Positions 1-10,294 are shown, counted from the stretch's first letter. The stretch is 64,000 nucleotides of DNA from Aphrophora alni (GCA_963513935.1 OY740774.1:23703949-23767948); one strand, 5' to 3'. The notes: generated by a model not told the origin, from the sequence alone. Program-made: numbers and translations.

Positions 1-10
1 GATTCTTCAG
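1..10 (+). CDS. 3' tip of a duplicated host exon (window edge)
   Basis: The window opens with the last 10 bases of the exon seen complete at 648-755, followed at once by the same GTAAAG donor and the same intron sequence. It is a further copy of that exon cut by the window edge. Whether it is the functional copy cannot be judged from here. Confidence 0.45.
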
Positions 11-466
11 GTAAAGTTTACATTTATTTATGATTGAAAATTGTACATATTAAAATATAAATAAATGGATATTTAATTGCTTCCATTTTGTTATCACTAA
101 ATTGTGGGATTTTTAATGGAGTTGGTATCTAAACATTGATAGAAATTATCTGTGGTATCTATTTTTATAACTTCATTTTAATAACAGATTTATTTTTCCC
201 CCTTAGTAGAAGCGTGTATACAATGACTGGTATCTGTTCCATTTGTACGAGAGTCTCAATAACCGAATTGACTATCAATGGACGTTTCAGCCGTATATTG
301 TCATCAGTTTTTTATATTTTCACAACTTATATGAAATTAATTAACTCATTTATCTCACCTTTATTTTAGTTTAGTTTTTCTTAAGGGGATATTAATACAA
401 TTAAAACCCTAAGGGGCTTACTTTAGGTGAGTACGTCCCTAGCTGAATCTATACCTCTATTAATGT
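1..466. repeat. Left arm of inverted duplication around a host exon
   Basis: This stretch matches the reverse complement of about 818-1284 almost base for base: exon tip, donor, intron start, then a Fam-A-linked module. The roughly 350 bp between the arms holds the intact exon copy. The short ORF seen in each arm is the same non-genic module read in opposite orientations. Confidence 0.85.
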
Positions 467-515
467 AGTCTTGGGTTAATCCCTCTCTTTCATCTTTCTG
501 TTAAATGAAAAACAT
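390..515 (-). repeat. Fam-A repeat, partial (H4-H7 end)
   Basis: Read on the minus strand it carries H5-like (AGACTACATTAATAGAGG), H6-like (AGATTCAGCTAGGGACG) and H7-like (GTACTCACCTAAAGTAAG) sequence. It is one of few minus-strand copies and lies in an inverted arm; the plus-strand partner is at 830-895. A third relative is at 32465-32580. Confidence 0.7.
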
Positions 516-647
516 CTTTCTGAAAATGTTAAAAAATAATTATATTTAACTACTGAATTAATTAACCTTATCATGAAAATCTTAAATCTATTATATATTA
601 TTTGTTAACTATATATATAATTTTATGCTACCTTTAAATATTTGCAG

Positions 648-755
648 ATTTCTGTAGCGAGAGCTACAAAAAGATTATTCGAAAGTGAAAGGTTTGAACA
701 GCAAGTACTTGAATTATCTCCTTATAAAAGTCGAAGACTTCCAATGATTCTTCAG
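648..755 (+). CDS. Internal exon of an unidentified host gene (36 codons)
   Basis: A 108-base block is bounded by a consensus acceptor (TATTTGCAG at its left) and a consensus donor (CAG then GTAAAG) and reads open for 36 codons. The peptide is basic and charged, beginning ISVARATKRLFESE and ending RRLPMILQ. Its last codon is complete, so it joins in phase with the exon at 6357. Three copies of this exon exist in the first 1.4 kb; this is the only full-length one with an intact frame. I do not recognise the protein. It could also be a copied exon fragment that is not transcribed. Confidence 0.55.
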
Positions 756-817
756 GTAAAGTTTACATTTATTTATGATTGAATATTTTACATATTAAAA
801 TATAAATAAATGGATAT

Positions 818-1284
818 TTATTATACATTAATAGAGATATAGATTCAGCTAGGGACGTACTCACCTAAAGTAAGCCCCTTAGGGTTTTAATTTTATTAAT
901 TCTCTCCTTAAGAAAAACTAAACTAAAATAAAGGTGAGATAAATGAGTTAATTAATTACATATAAGATGTGAAAAACTGATGACAATATACGGCTGAAAC
1001 GTCCATTGATAGTCAATTCGGTCATTGAGACACTCGTACAAATGGAACAGATACCAGTCATTGTATACACGCTTCTACTAAGGGGAAAAAATAAACCCAT
1101 TATTAAAATGAAGTTATAAAAATAGATACCACAGATAATTTCTATCAATGTTTAGATACCAACTCCATTAAAAATCCCACAATTTAGTGATAACAAAATG
1201 GAAGCAATTAAATATCCATTTATTTATATTTTAATATGTACAATTTTCAATCATAAATAAATGTAAACTTTACCTGAAGAATCA
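818..1284. repeat. Right arm of inverted duplication
   Basis: This is the reverse complement of 1-466. It includes the Fam-A tail at 830-895 (plus strand) and the following module with CGGCTGAAACGTCCATTGAT. The same module, without exon sequence, recurs at 32515-32820, so the exon duplication and the repeat are separate events. Confidence 0.8.
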
Positions 1285-1383
1285 TTGGAAGTCTTCGACT
1301 TTTATAAGGAGATAATTCAAGTACTTGCTGATCATATCTTTCACTTTCGAAAAAAATCTTTTTGTAGCTCTCGCTACAGAAAT
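1274..1383 (-). pseudogene. Inverted, frameshifted copy of the host exon
   Basis: On the minus strand this has the same acceptor and donor as the exon at 648-755 but is 110 bases long. The extra two bases lie in a T-run near the tenth codon and break the frame. There are also substitutions around the codons for RFEQQ. Homology continues upstream into the intron as far as about 1508, matching 520-647. The copy is therefore a genomic, intron-containing duplication and not a retrocopy. Confidence 0.8.
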
Positions 1384-1508
1384 CTGCAAATATTTAAAGG
1401 TAGCATTAAATTATATATATATAGTTAACAAATAATATATAATAGATTTAAGAATTTCATGATAAGGTTAATTAATTCAGTAGTTAAATATAATTATTTT
1501 TTAACATT

Positions 1509-2330
1509 TTCTAGTTTGAAATAAAATTATGATAGTTTATTTTAAGTTTTTAATCACTTTTACAATATTTAACAAAATTCTTATATTAAATTACAATATT
1601 ATAATTAATTGTATTTTTAAAGTATTAAATTTTTATATATTTATAAAATGTACTTTTTTAATATATGCATCCAATATTAGCGGTTTCTTCCTTGACATTA
1701 ATGTTTTCATTTTAAAATCTTGGTTTGTTGTTTAAAGAGAATCTGCCAGCTTAACCTTGATAGGACTCCGGGTTTAGCTAGCCTCCAGTAATATATGGTT
1801 CAGTGTATGCACAGATCCATGGAGGGGATATTGGGGGAAAGTTTTCCCTAAATAAAAAATAATAATTTGTTCCAATACCTAATTTTTAATAGATATTAAA
1901 ATAAATTGACAACAGAGTCCCTATGAGCTACAGTTCTGGCTAGCTAATTTGATATTTCATTCCTATTATATTGCACAAACTGGAGATATTGCCTACAATG
2001 TTGATCTAGAATCTGTTAAATGTAGTTCTCCTCACAAGGAAGATCCCTACTAAGTTGAAGACCCGCATATATTGTCATTAACCTGCTCTTAAACTTGATG
2101 ATGACAGAGATGGCATAAGATACTGAACACTTGCTTGGCAGAGCCTTTGTAAAATATAAAATATGCTTAAAAAAATAATAAGTACCAGTTATTAAAAATA
2201 ATTATAAAAAATCTCTATCAAAAACAAGGTACTTACAGGTATGTCCATTGTACTGTGTAATGTGCATTTTAAAATTTTTTGAATATGAGATGGAAAGTCG
2301 CGGTAAAATAGATAAATGCTGTCATTGGTT
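1509..2330. other. Intronic AT-rich DNA, nothing recognised
   Basis: No family signature or convincing coding frame was seen. A 68-codon AT-rich ORF at 1529-1735 has low-complexity Phe/Ile/Asn composition and is probably chance. Confidence 0.5.
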
Positions 2331-3216
2331 TAAATGAAACAGGAAGAGTTAATGATGTTAAGCGAAAATAGACTTTATTGCTGTTTCTAAAATGACGAGA
2401 TAGATTAAAATAAGTTTCCAAAAATGTATTTATAATATTGTTTAGTCTTAAGATTAGCTTAGTATTTGAGTGAAATAGTGTTTAAATGAAGTAAATTTGC
2501 TTGTTGTCATGCGATTATGGGTTTGAGGCTATAATCACGTGATAAGTGTGTGATATCCGGAACTAAAAAGCGTGCTTAGAATCAGTTGGAAGGGAGCATC
2601 TGAAATAGAGACACATATTTTTGATTAGTGAAAGAGTTAAATCGTAGACAATGGAATTTGTACTAAAGTGATATTTATATAATAAACAATGTAAAATATA
2701 AATATCTTGAAGTCAGTTAATATTAGAATCAGTTACTGGACAATGTCGGAGATGGATAGACGTATTTTTCATTTGTGAAATAGTTAGACTTTGAGAGTGA
2801 ACGCTGAGCACATGGTGTGAGATAGGCTTTGTTGGTAAAACGATATTTCTAATCTAAGAGACTCTGAACTTTAAAACATAAACTCTGTATTGTTAATAGA
2901 GACGGAATGTGCGGTAATAATGAATCGTAAATTTGAACCTGAGATGATCAACTAAGATACAACGTGGAAAATGGCGGATTTCATCCATCAGGAAGAAAGC
3001 TTCACGTTACAAGCGAAGTCTACCCTGGGAAATACTGCAATGTGGTAACACAGATAACAGACAATATTATTTAGTTTTCTTTGTATAAAATTATTATGAT
3101 TGAGATATGATAGAATATTGTTAAATAAGTAAATTCAAATGTTGTAAGTATTTTAAGAACATCTAACCTAAAGTTCTAATAAAAAATTTCTAAGATACTA
3201 TTGATACTATTGACCG
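2331..3216 (+). other. Probable 5' region of the Penelope-like element
   Basis: This precedes the first recognisable Penelope ORF piece without an obvious break. It contains a weak direct repeat of about 148 bp (ATCAGTTGGAAGGG at 2581 against ATCAGTTACTGGAC at 2729, each followed by similar GTGAAATAGTTA-like text). Its assignment to the element is inferred from position only. Confidence 0.3.
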
Positions 3217-5561
3217 ATGGTACTTGGTAGTCTTGGTAGAGACGCGTTGGCGTCTCAACATTTATGGTTTACTTCACAATGTCAAAAGAAGAATGTAGTG
3301 CCAAAATTTGTTTATGTTAATTTTAAAACCTTTAGTGAAAGTGGGAAATTTGCTATAAAAATAGCTCAAAAAGCATGGTTAAAGTCTGAAATAAAAAAGT
3401 TGTATGGTATCAGGGATAATGTGTGTGAACATCTATTAGTGGTACATAGTGAATTAGCATTTAGGTTACATCCGTTGGAATTTGATTTGCTTGACATAGT
3501 GATTTGTAAGTACATTTATAATTTAATACATACCGTACCAAATATATTTCTCAAAAACATAAATTAGAAAAACTTGTCCAAGAAAAAATTAACCTGGAAA
3601 AAATTAATTGTAATTTTACACCAACATTAGAACCTAAATTTTACAATAGATAGTGGTTTTATCTAATACACAGTTTAATGATAAGGAAAGCGAGTTGTTA
3701 TCTAAAGGATTTAAATATGCGCCGGTATTGGAACCGGATGCGTCTCAGTTTGAAAACCTGTCTATAGATACAAATTTAGCAATAGATAAGGACGTCACAA
3801 CAAAACACCTTTGTTCTAATATAATTAAAAATAATTTTCTGACTTGCAATAATACCAAATTTAGTAACAAAGACAATTAATTAATTAAAGGTATCAGAAA
3901 AAAGTTACTAGATAACAACTTGGTGGTAACAAAAGCAGATAAAGGGAATTCTATTGTTATTTTACCTTCAGATGAATATTGCCAAAAAGTAGAAAATTTG
4001 TTGAAAGCCGATTCTTTTGTGGAGTTAACAAAAGACCCAACAAAAGAAAATAGCAAAATTATAAAATCGACCTTAAGTCAGTATAAATGTATTTTTAATG
4101 ATGTTCATATTAAAACTTTGCCTGTTATGAATTGTATGGTTCCCAGATTGTATGGTCTCATGAAACTGCACAAACCTGTTATTCCTATACGCCCTATGGT
4201 TTCCTTTGTACAGTCCCCATCATATAATCTGTCTAAATTTACCAATACTTTTTTAAAGAATGTTTCACAATTTCAACCGAAATTTGGACTAAAATTCATT
4301 AGGGTTAGTTAGTAAGATTAAAGATATTAAAGTGCCTTGTAATGCAAAAATTGTATCGTTTGACGTCAAAAGCTTATTCATAAGTATTCCTGTCAAAGAC
4401 TGTTTGTACAGTGTAGAAAAATTATTAGATCAAACCAAAGTGGACCCTTGTACAGCTATAGGGTTAATGAATGTTATTAAAGTATGTCTTGATCAAAATT
4501 ATTTTCAATTCCAAAACAAAGTTTTTTCTCAAATCGATGGTTTTGGCAATGGGATCTCCTTTATCCCCCTTGCTAGCTGAGATTTTTATGGACAATTTTG
4601 AAACAACTTTCTTTGACAGTAATAACCCATTTAAATCTAAAATTAAGTATGGTATAGGTATGTAGATGATGTTTTATGCTTATTTGAAGGATCTGACCGC
4701 CAGCTTCAATTATTGTTAAATTATTTAAATTCTATTAATAAGGCAATACAATTCACTATGGAGATAGGACAATTTAATAAAATAAATTTTCTTGACCTCA
4801 CCATTAAAATTCACAATGGAAAACATAATTTCAGTATTTTTAGGAAACCCACGTTTACGGACAATATTATACATGCTTCGTCGCAACACCCCTTTAATTA
4901 TAAATTGTCCGCCTTCCATAGTATGTTGTATCGTCTCATTAACATCCCCATGTCTAACATTGATTTTGATTTAGAATTAACTTGCATCAAACACATTGCT
5001 ATAAATAATGGTTATGAAATTAAACATATAGAAAAAATGTTAAAAACTAAATTAAAAAACCAGGCTAAATCTCTTATATTCCCAACAGAATCTAATATAA
5101 CCGCACCACCAAAATGGCGTAGAATCAACTACATTGGTAAGGTTAGCTATGCTGTTGGGAATCTTTTAGAAAAGAAAAATCAGTGTAAACCAGCATTGTA
5201 TTGTAAAAATAATTTAGGGAAAATGTTAATTAATTGTAAGGACAAAATAGATAACATGAAAAAAAAAATTGGTGTCTATAAACTAACTTGTATCAACTGT
5301 AAAGCAGCTTACGTAGGCCAAACAGGCCGTAGTTTTAATTGTAGGTTAAGTGAACATGAAAGAAGTTGGCGGTTGGGTCACAATGATTCTAGTTTCTCTA
5401 ACCATTTAAAAAATCATTCTGTGTCAGATTTTTATAATAACATTAAATTTAAGATTCTCCATATCAATGATAAAAGTAGAAAACTAAATTCCTTGGAAAT
5501 GTTAGAAATTAAGAGATTAATTATTTGTAAAGATTCTAGCCTTGTCTTAACGATCAGGTAG
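3217..5561 (+). mobile_element. Penelope-like retroelement ORF, RT plus GIY-YIG, frame-broken
   Basis: This was a single long ORF for a Penelope-type reverse transcriptase fused to a GIY-YIG endonuclease, now broken. The N-terminal part (3217-3567) includes the family-typical VVPKFVYVNFK. The next piece (3653-4312) carries one in-frame stop at 3878 and then VTKADKGNSIV and LHKP. The RT core has SFDVKSLFISIP (about 4355-4395), MGSPLSPLLAEIF (about 4550) and the catalytic YVDD at 4659-4670. The endonuclease has GVY at 5271-5279, a CINC pair, YVG at 5310-5318 and an R...SEH stretch, the usual animal Penelope arrangement. Frame changes fall near 3570-3650, 4300, 4545 and 4656. The conserved motifs survive and the lesions are few, so the copy is fairly young but not autonomous. 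It lies in sense orientation within the intron between the exons at 648 and 6357. Confidence 0.9.
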
Positions 5562-6290
5562 AATTTTTATCCAACTTACCTCTATTAAACCCGTTGTTTT
5601 CCTTACGACCATATATACCCCACCCCTCCCATCTTCCACTCCCTTACCTTCTTCTTTGTAGTAAGTAACTGTTCTATGTTGAACACGTTGTTTCAAACAT
5701 TCCTTAGTCTGTATTGTTGCCTCGTCAATGCCGTTACTGGCGAAACCATGGTCGGCAAGCCTCACAATAAATTATAGAAGTTACAAAAAAATTTTGTTTG
5801 TTTTATTTTTTACAATGATATTAATATAAATAATACTTTATAACACCGTTTGCAATGGTTCTTTCTTTTAAATGTTAGAAATTAAGAGATTAATTTGTAT
5901 AGATTTGTAAAGATGTAGAAAACTAAATTCCTTGGAAATGTTAGAAATTAAGAGATTAATTTGTAACGATCAGGTAGAATTTTTATCCAACTCACCTCTA
6001 TTAAACCCGTTGTTTTCCTTACGACCATATATACCCCACCCCTCCCATCTTCCACTCCCTTACCTTCTTCTTTGTAGTAAGTAACTGTTCTATGTTGAAC
6101 ACGTTGTTTCAAACATTCCTTAGTCTGTATTGTTGCCTCGTCAATGCCGTTACTGGCGAAACCATGGTCGGCAAGACTCACAATAAATTATAGAAGTTAC
6201 AAAAAAAATTTGTTTGTTTTATTTTTTACAATGATATTAATATAAATAATACTTTATAACACCGTTTGCAATGGTTCTTTCTTTTAAATA
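5483..6290 (+). repeat. Tandemly duplicated Penelope 3' tail
   Basis: The end of the GIY-YIG ORF and its 3' untranslated tail occur twice in direct orientation, about 417 bp apart (CGATCAGGTAGAATTTTTAT at 5551 and 5967). The second copy lacks about 23 bases next to the stop region. An A-run follows at 6300-6312, just before the host acceptor. Tandem or partially tandem insertion is known for Penelope elements. The short minus-strand ORFs here (5547-5765, 5948-6181) are shadows of the duplicated tail. Confidence 0.85.
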
Positions 6291-6356
6291 AAGCTGAATT
6301 AAAAAAAAAAAATCGTAATTATAATGATCGTAATTATTTGTATTTTTTCCTTGCAG

Positions 6357-6473
6357 AGGGAACACAAGAAACCATTTTTGAGAAGAGTGATCAAGCGAAA
6401 CGTTCAGATGAAATTTAAACCCGCGGAAAGTTTAATAGCCAAGAAAAATTGTATTGCATTTGTTTTGTATTGA
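6357..6473 (+). CDS. Terminal exon of the unidentified host gene
   Basis: It starts after a polypyrimidine tract and TTGCAG acceptor and reads 38 codons to TGA at 6471-6473. The peptide is strongly basic (REHKKPFLRRVIKRNVQMKF) and is in phase with the exon at 648-755. If both are used, the protein ends in a positively charged tail of roughly 75 residues from these exons. I know of no family match. The last dozen residues are less convincing and may be read-through after a mutated stop. Confidence 0.5.
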   Translation, partial: REHKKPFLRRVIKRNVQMKFKPAESLIAKKNCIAFVLY

Positions 6474-6985
6474 ATGGGATTTATATTGTATAATTTTATA
6501 TTACATTGTGTATCGAACTTAACCTGAAATTTTCTTTTTTTATTTAAATATATCCCTTTTACTAGAAACTTTAAAAATATACTAAGCTATGTTCGAGTTG
6601 ACGTAATGCAAGTTGACGTAAAGATGCAGAAAGATTAATAATAATGAAACATATTGTATAGTATTACATTTGTTTGGTATTGAATGGGATTTCTATTATA
6701 TAGTTTTATATAAAGTAAAAGCTGTGTCCAAGTTGACCTAATGCGCAAGTTGAAGTACATGCAAGAGGCAATATAGGTCGAGGCAATCTTATAGATTTAA
6801 AATCTAACAATAGCTCATATTTTCATCATCATATTACATGTTCTAATAAATAAAACTAGTTTGGTATCATTTTGAACAAATTTTTTAGTAGATTTCAAAT
6901 ACACATCCTCAAACGTTAATTTTTTATTCTGTTAAGAAAGTAAATAAAAATAGAATATAGGCTTTGTAAAAAGCGGAGAGCAACA
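6474..6985 (+). other. Putative 3' untranslated region with internal duplication
   Basis: The sequence after the stop is partly duplicated: TTGTATTGAATGGGATTTAT at 6463-6484 recurs with changes near 6669, and GAGTTGACGTAATGC-like text recurs near 6730 as AGTTGACCTAATGC. AATAAATAAA at about 6846 is a possible polyadenylation signal. No other feature was recognised. Confidence 0.35.
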
Positions 6986-6989
6986 GGCT

Positions 6990-7259
6990 ATGTTTTTAGT
7001 GCGGCTAGTAGCGAACCGTCCGCGCGCACAGAAGTTTTGGCCCATCTGTACAACCACACCTACTTGGTCTCGAGCTAGTTACCCTCCAACTCCTACTCCT
7101 CCACCTTCCAATGCTTTACTTATTCAATCCGAAATTGATCCAAGGCCTCCACAACAAGAAGACACTTTACTACACTACCTGACTAACATAAATCCTGACA
7201 AATGTAATAACATGACATGTAATATGCAAGCTACATTGTTTAACTTTACAATATATTGA
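6990..7259 (+). CDS. Hypothetical ORF, possible C-terminus of a Harbinger accessory protein
   Basis: This 89-codon frame has a proline-rich middle ([15 protein letters not shown]) followed by an acidic stretch, and runs convergently towards the transposase exon on the other strand. PIF/Harbinger elements usually encode a second, Myb/MADF-type protein with a low-complexity tail, so the position would fit. No DNA-binding motif is visible in what remains. It may equally be chance. Confidence 0.3.
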   Translation: MFLVRLVANRPRAQKFWPICTTTPTWSRASYPPTPTPPPSNALLIQSEIDPRPPQQEDTLLHYLTNINPDKCNNMTCNMQATLFNFTIY

Positions 7260-7270
7260 TCTTTTGAAGT

Positions 7271-7694
7271 AAATTGTTTTCTTACCTTTATGTAGTCCCT
7301 TAGGGCTTCAATCAGTGCATCACATACTTCTGGAACAATCACAGATATTCGTTGTTTGGATATACGAAAGAGGTATTGCAAACTTGTAAATGAATCTCCA
7401 GTAGCTAAGAATCTCAGAGTAAGAGCTAATCTTTCCTTGACGGTAATAGCACTTCGCATGTATGTGTCACGTTTTTTCACGGCAGGCTCTATCAATGTAA
7501 TTAAATGTTCAAAATCTTGCTTGGACATTCGCAAAAAATTTGGCACGTCTTCTAGGAGTCTGTTCCCATATTCTAATCGATTTTGATAAATTTTTTTGAC
7601 CCACCAACGTATTTTCCGTTGTTTTTTTTCTAATAATCGTCGCCATCACAATAAAAGCAGCGGCAGCAACTTGCACATTTCTCATCAAAGACAT
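7271..7694 (-). pseudogene. PIF/Harbinger (HARBI1-like) transposase, first exon, frameshifted
   Basis: The minus-strand start at 7694 gives MSLMRNVQVAAAAF, a typical opening for insect PIF transposases. A one-base slip in the A-run near 7622-7629 breaks the frame. In the next frame the text resumes with [29 protein letters not shown], the long [11 protein letters not shown] helix and [20 protein letters not shown] good donor (AAG then GTAAGA) closes the exon at 7271. The DDE catalytic exons are not found downstream, so only the N-terminal helix-turn-helix part remains. It is non-functional as it stands. Confidence 0.85.
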
Positions 7695-7850
7695 TGTATT
7701 GACTGCCTTCACTACGAATGCGGGTGATTCGCGTGCTCGCAGTGAGCATTCGTGGTTACACAACAAGCTGAAGAGCGTATGCCTCACCCTGAGGCAGATG
7801 GCGCGAGGCATTCGCAGCGAGCAGCCTCGCACTGTGGATACGGGCCTTTA
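7695..7850 (-). mobile_element. 5' terminal region of the Harbinger element with TIR and target site
   Basis: Read on the minus strand the element begins AGGCCCGTATCCACAG next to a TTA/TAA triplet (7848-7850), as expected for PIF/Harbinger terminal repeats and 3 bp target duplications. A subterminal hairpin (GCGAGGC with GCCTCGC) follows. The flank continues directly into Fam-A H3 sequence, so the element landed inside a Fam-A copy. I could not find the matching left terminus. Confidence 0.65.
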
Positions 7851-7945
7851 GCTCTCGAATACTTTAGTAGCGACAGGGTCGGGAGAGAAGAAAACTTGGT
7901 CCAGAGAGACTTCTCTTGTATTGTAAAGTTGAATAACCTCTCGGT
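7848..7945 (+). repeat. Fam-A repeat, H3-H4, right of Harbinger insertion
   Basis: It carries CTCTCGAATACTTTAGTAGC, a GGTCGGGAGAG block and GGTCCAGAGAGACTTCTC. A second head-like fragment (AACCTCTCGGTTATAATCGC) follows at 7935. The left half of this copy was displaced by the Harbinger insertion or lost. Confidence 0.65.
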
Positions 7946-8044
7946 TATAATCGCCTAATGCAAACAATTATTAAAAAAAAATGATTTTACTATTACATTT
8001 ACAGGTTACATTCTCAATAAAAATGTGCTTAGATTATCAAATAC
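7946..8044. other. Short unassigned AT-rich stretch
   Basis: Nothing recognised. Confidence 0.4.
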
Positions 8045-8790
8045 CCTCATGGTAAATATAGGGGATCCCAAGGCCAAGCTTGTGTTTCGATCTGCCATCA
8101 GTCCACGTAGGCTGACAGCTAACCAAAATAATATACAAATTATAAATATATATATATATATATAAGTCAAAATATATAATACATAAATTAATCAAATATA
8201 AGCACATATACTTTAGTAATGTACAAAAAACATTTTATTAAATTCTCCATAGTTTATGGCCAGTTAAATTAATATACATATAGTCAAACCTAGACATATA
8301 CAAAGTGATAAAAATAAATAATATAGGGATAAAAGCATAATTAGAAAACTCCTTAACATCTCAAAAGATAAAATCAAATTTTGCGGAATTTTCAAAAATG
8401 TTTCAGAGATGTTACTAAGTTTATGTTATTAGGTAATTTGTTATAGAATGTTTGAGCTGTATAAAGATAAAAATATCTAAATGCAGTCTTATACAGTTGT
8501 GGTATATCACATTTCAATAAAGATTTTAATTTCGTATTGTATGAAAACAGATATTTTACTCTCACTTATAACAAAGAATAATCTTAAAACTGTAAAAAAA
8601 AGTACAAATATCGTAATGGGAATAGATTAAATTGATAGAAAGAGGAAAAGAACGCTCGGTTAAATGTTTTTTAAACATGATTCTTATAATATTTTTTGAG
8701 TAACTAAGGATTTTATGTTATCGAAATATGCGCCACACCAGCACTCGATCTCATACTGGATTTTACTTCCAACTAGAGCACAAAAATCAA
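8045..8790 (-). pseudogene. CR1/Jockey-like non-LTR retrotransposon, C-terminal fragment plus 3' UTR
   Basis: Translated on the minus strand in broken frames, the right part reads KIQYEIECWCGAYFDN, then a basic IIRIMFKKHL-like stretch and, further on, AQTFYNKLPNNINL. This is the order seen after the RT domain in CR1/Jockey-type non-LTR elements. The left part is AT-rich 3' UTR ending near GCTTGGCCTTGGGATCCCC. A (TA)n run is at about 8146-8164. Several frameshifts and stops make it a dead 5'-truncated copy. Confidence 0.6.
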
Positions 8791-8814
8791 ATTAAAAATC
8801 AATATTAGACATTC

Positions 8815-9010
8815 TTTAATTAAAATAAAGACCCTTAACTCTCGAAGATGCCGCCAAGGTCGGAAAAGAACGAGAGTTGATCAAGAGATATTATAGGAAA
8901 TATGATGGAGAGGGATCTTACCCAAGACTACATGAAAAATGTGTAGGCCCATCTAGGCCCTAGGGACTGCTAACCCCGTATTCACTATAGAGCACCTCTG
9001 AGTTCTATAA
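8815..9010 (+). repeat. Fam-A repeat lacking the head
   Basis: It begins at AAATAAAGACCCTTAACTCT and carries H3 to H7 with a diverged hairpin (GTATTCACTATAGAGCAC). It is continuous with Fam-B and the minisatellite that follow, one of the two best A-B-linker-A composites in the window. Confidence 0.8.
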
Positions 9011-9064
9011 AAATCCTACACAAAGTTCTCACTATAACTTAATCAAGTAGAATATGCTTAATTG

Positions 9065-9190
9065 TAAAACGGCTTGACAGAATCGGCATTGTGGAATAAT
9101 CCCGTGTTCCATGAAATATCCATGAGTCGTTTTAGAATGTCCGATGTGAATTAAGAAGGGTAATTACCAATTCCTTTTGACAACAAACAC
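9065..9190 (+). repeat. Fam-B repeat
   Basis: It shows CTTGACAGAATCGGCATTG and CCCGTGTTCCATGAAATATC, then TGTCCGATG. It sits about 60 bp after the Fam-A hairpin, as in the copy at 16500. Confidence 0.8.
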
Positions 9191-9227
9191 GAACTAATGA
9201 CCTACAATGTCAAAATTTCATGATACG

Positions 9228-9940
9228 TAACTTGTGGCTTCATTTGCTCCATCGTCTACGTTAAATACCATAACATGCTATGTAACTTGTGGCTCCTTTG
9301 CTCCATCATCTAAGTTAGATAACATAACACGCTACGTATATGTAACTTGTGGCTCCTTTGCTCCATCATCTAAGTTAGATAACATAACATGCTACGTAAC
9401 TTGTGGCTCCTTTGCTCCATCATCTAAGTTAGATAACATAACATGCTATGTAACTTGTGGCTCCTTTGCTCCATCATCTAAGTTAGATAACATAACATGC
9501 TACGTATATGTAACTTGTGGCTCCTTTGCTCCATCATCTAAGTTAGATAACATAACATGCTACGTAACTTGTGGCTCCTTTGCTCCATCATCTAAGTTAG
9601 ATAACATAACACGCTACGTATATGTAACTTGTGGCTCCTTTGCTCCATCATCTAAGTTAGAGAACATAACACGCTACGTATATGTAACTTGTGGCTCCTT
9701 TGCTCCATCATCTAAGTTAGATAACATAACATGCTACGTAACTTATGGCTTCATTTGCTCCAACATCTAAGTTAGATAACATAACATGCTCCGTAACTTA
9801 TGGCTCCTTTGCTGCATCGTCTAAGTTAGATACTATATAATATTCTACGTAACTTATGGCTTCATTTGCTCCATCGTCTAAGTTAGGTACCATAACATGC
9901 TACGTAACTAATGGCCTCCTTTGCTGCATCGTCTAGTTTT
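9228..9940 (+). repeat. Minisatellite, 54/60 bp units, about 13 copies
   Basis: Units begin TAACTTGTGGCTCCTTTGCT and differ by presence or absence of a TATATG hexamer, giving 60 and 54 bp forms in mixed order. Central units are near-identical and edge units are diverged. Both unit lengths are multiples of three, so a 178-codon repetitive ORF results; it has no other sign of being a gene. A single related unit (CTTGTAGCTCCATCGTCTAC) sits at the same place in the composite copy near 16790. Confidence 0.95.
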
Positions 9941-9949
9941 ATGTTTACA

Positions 9950-10205
9950 GTTATTCATCAGTGCACAGGTATACCAGTATAATACACCCAACACTGCATC
10001 TGAATTTTGTGCATGGAAAATGAAAATCCTCTTGGATAATTTGTAGGGCATTTTTGGAAGTGAAACACAAGGTTATGATAAAAAAAGCGTGTCAGATAAA
10101 ACAGTATAAAGATAGCCAAGGAGTTCAACAGTGAAAACACTGGCAGCTCTGGGAATAATCCTTACATAATAGATCTGTCCCGATAAGTAATAAGTATAAC
10201 CGACA
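9950..10205 (+). repeat. Linker segment between Fam-B and Fam-A
   Basis: It aligns with 16820-17045: both have a TTATTCA..AGTG..ACAGG start, CACCCAACACTGCATCTGAA-like text, TCCTCTTGGATA, and GGGATAATCCTTA before running into a Fam-A head. It shows that the composite order is A-B-linker-A. Confidence 0.75.
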
Positions 10206-10290
10206 TTTGTTTCCTTTTTGTTTAAACGCGAAAAACCTTTCGGTCATTATCGCCAAGCCTTTGAATATTATAATAGCGTCAGGGCTACAA
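10205..10290 (+). repeat. Fam-A head (H1-H3)
   Basis: CCTTTTTGTTTAAACGCGAA, CTTTCGGTCATTATCGCC and TAATAGCGTCAGGGC are present. The usual A-rich block is deleted and H4-H7 are replaced by the 217 bp tandem array. Confidence 0.75.
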
Positions 10291-10294
10291 AATA

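Noticed and set aside
136..369. 77-codon ORF and its near-identical minus-strand partner at 948-1148
   Set aside because: Both are the same dispersed module in inverted arms, and a third copy at 32581-32820 has indels; there is no sign of selection for coding.
8045..8110. Host gene exon
   Set aside because: The GC-richer patch fits the 3' UTR end of the non-LTR fragment on the minus strand.
9234..9770. 178-codon ORF as a repetitive protein gene
   Set aside because: It is produced by minisatellite units whose lengths are multiples of three; edge units break it and there is no promoter, splice or codon-use support.
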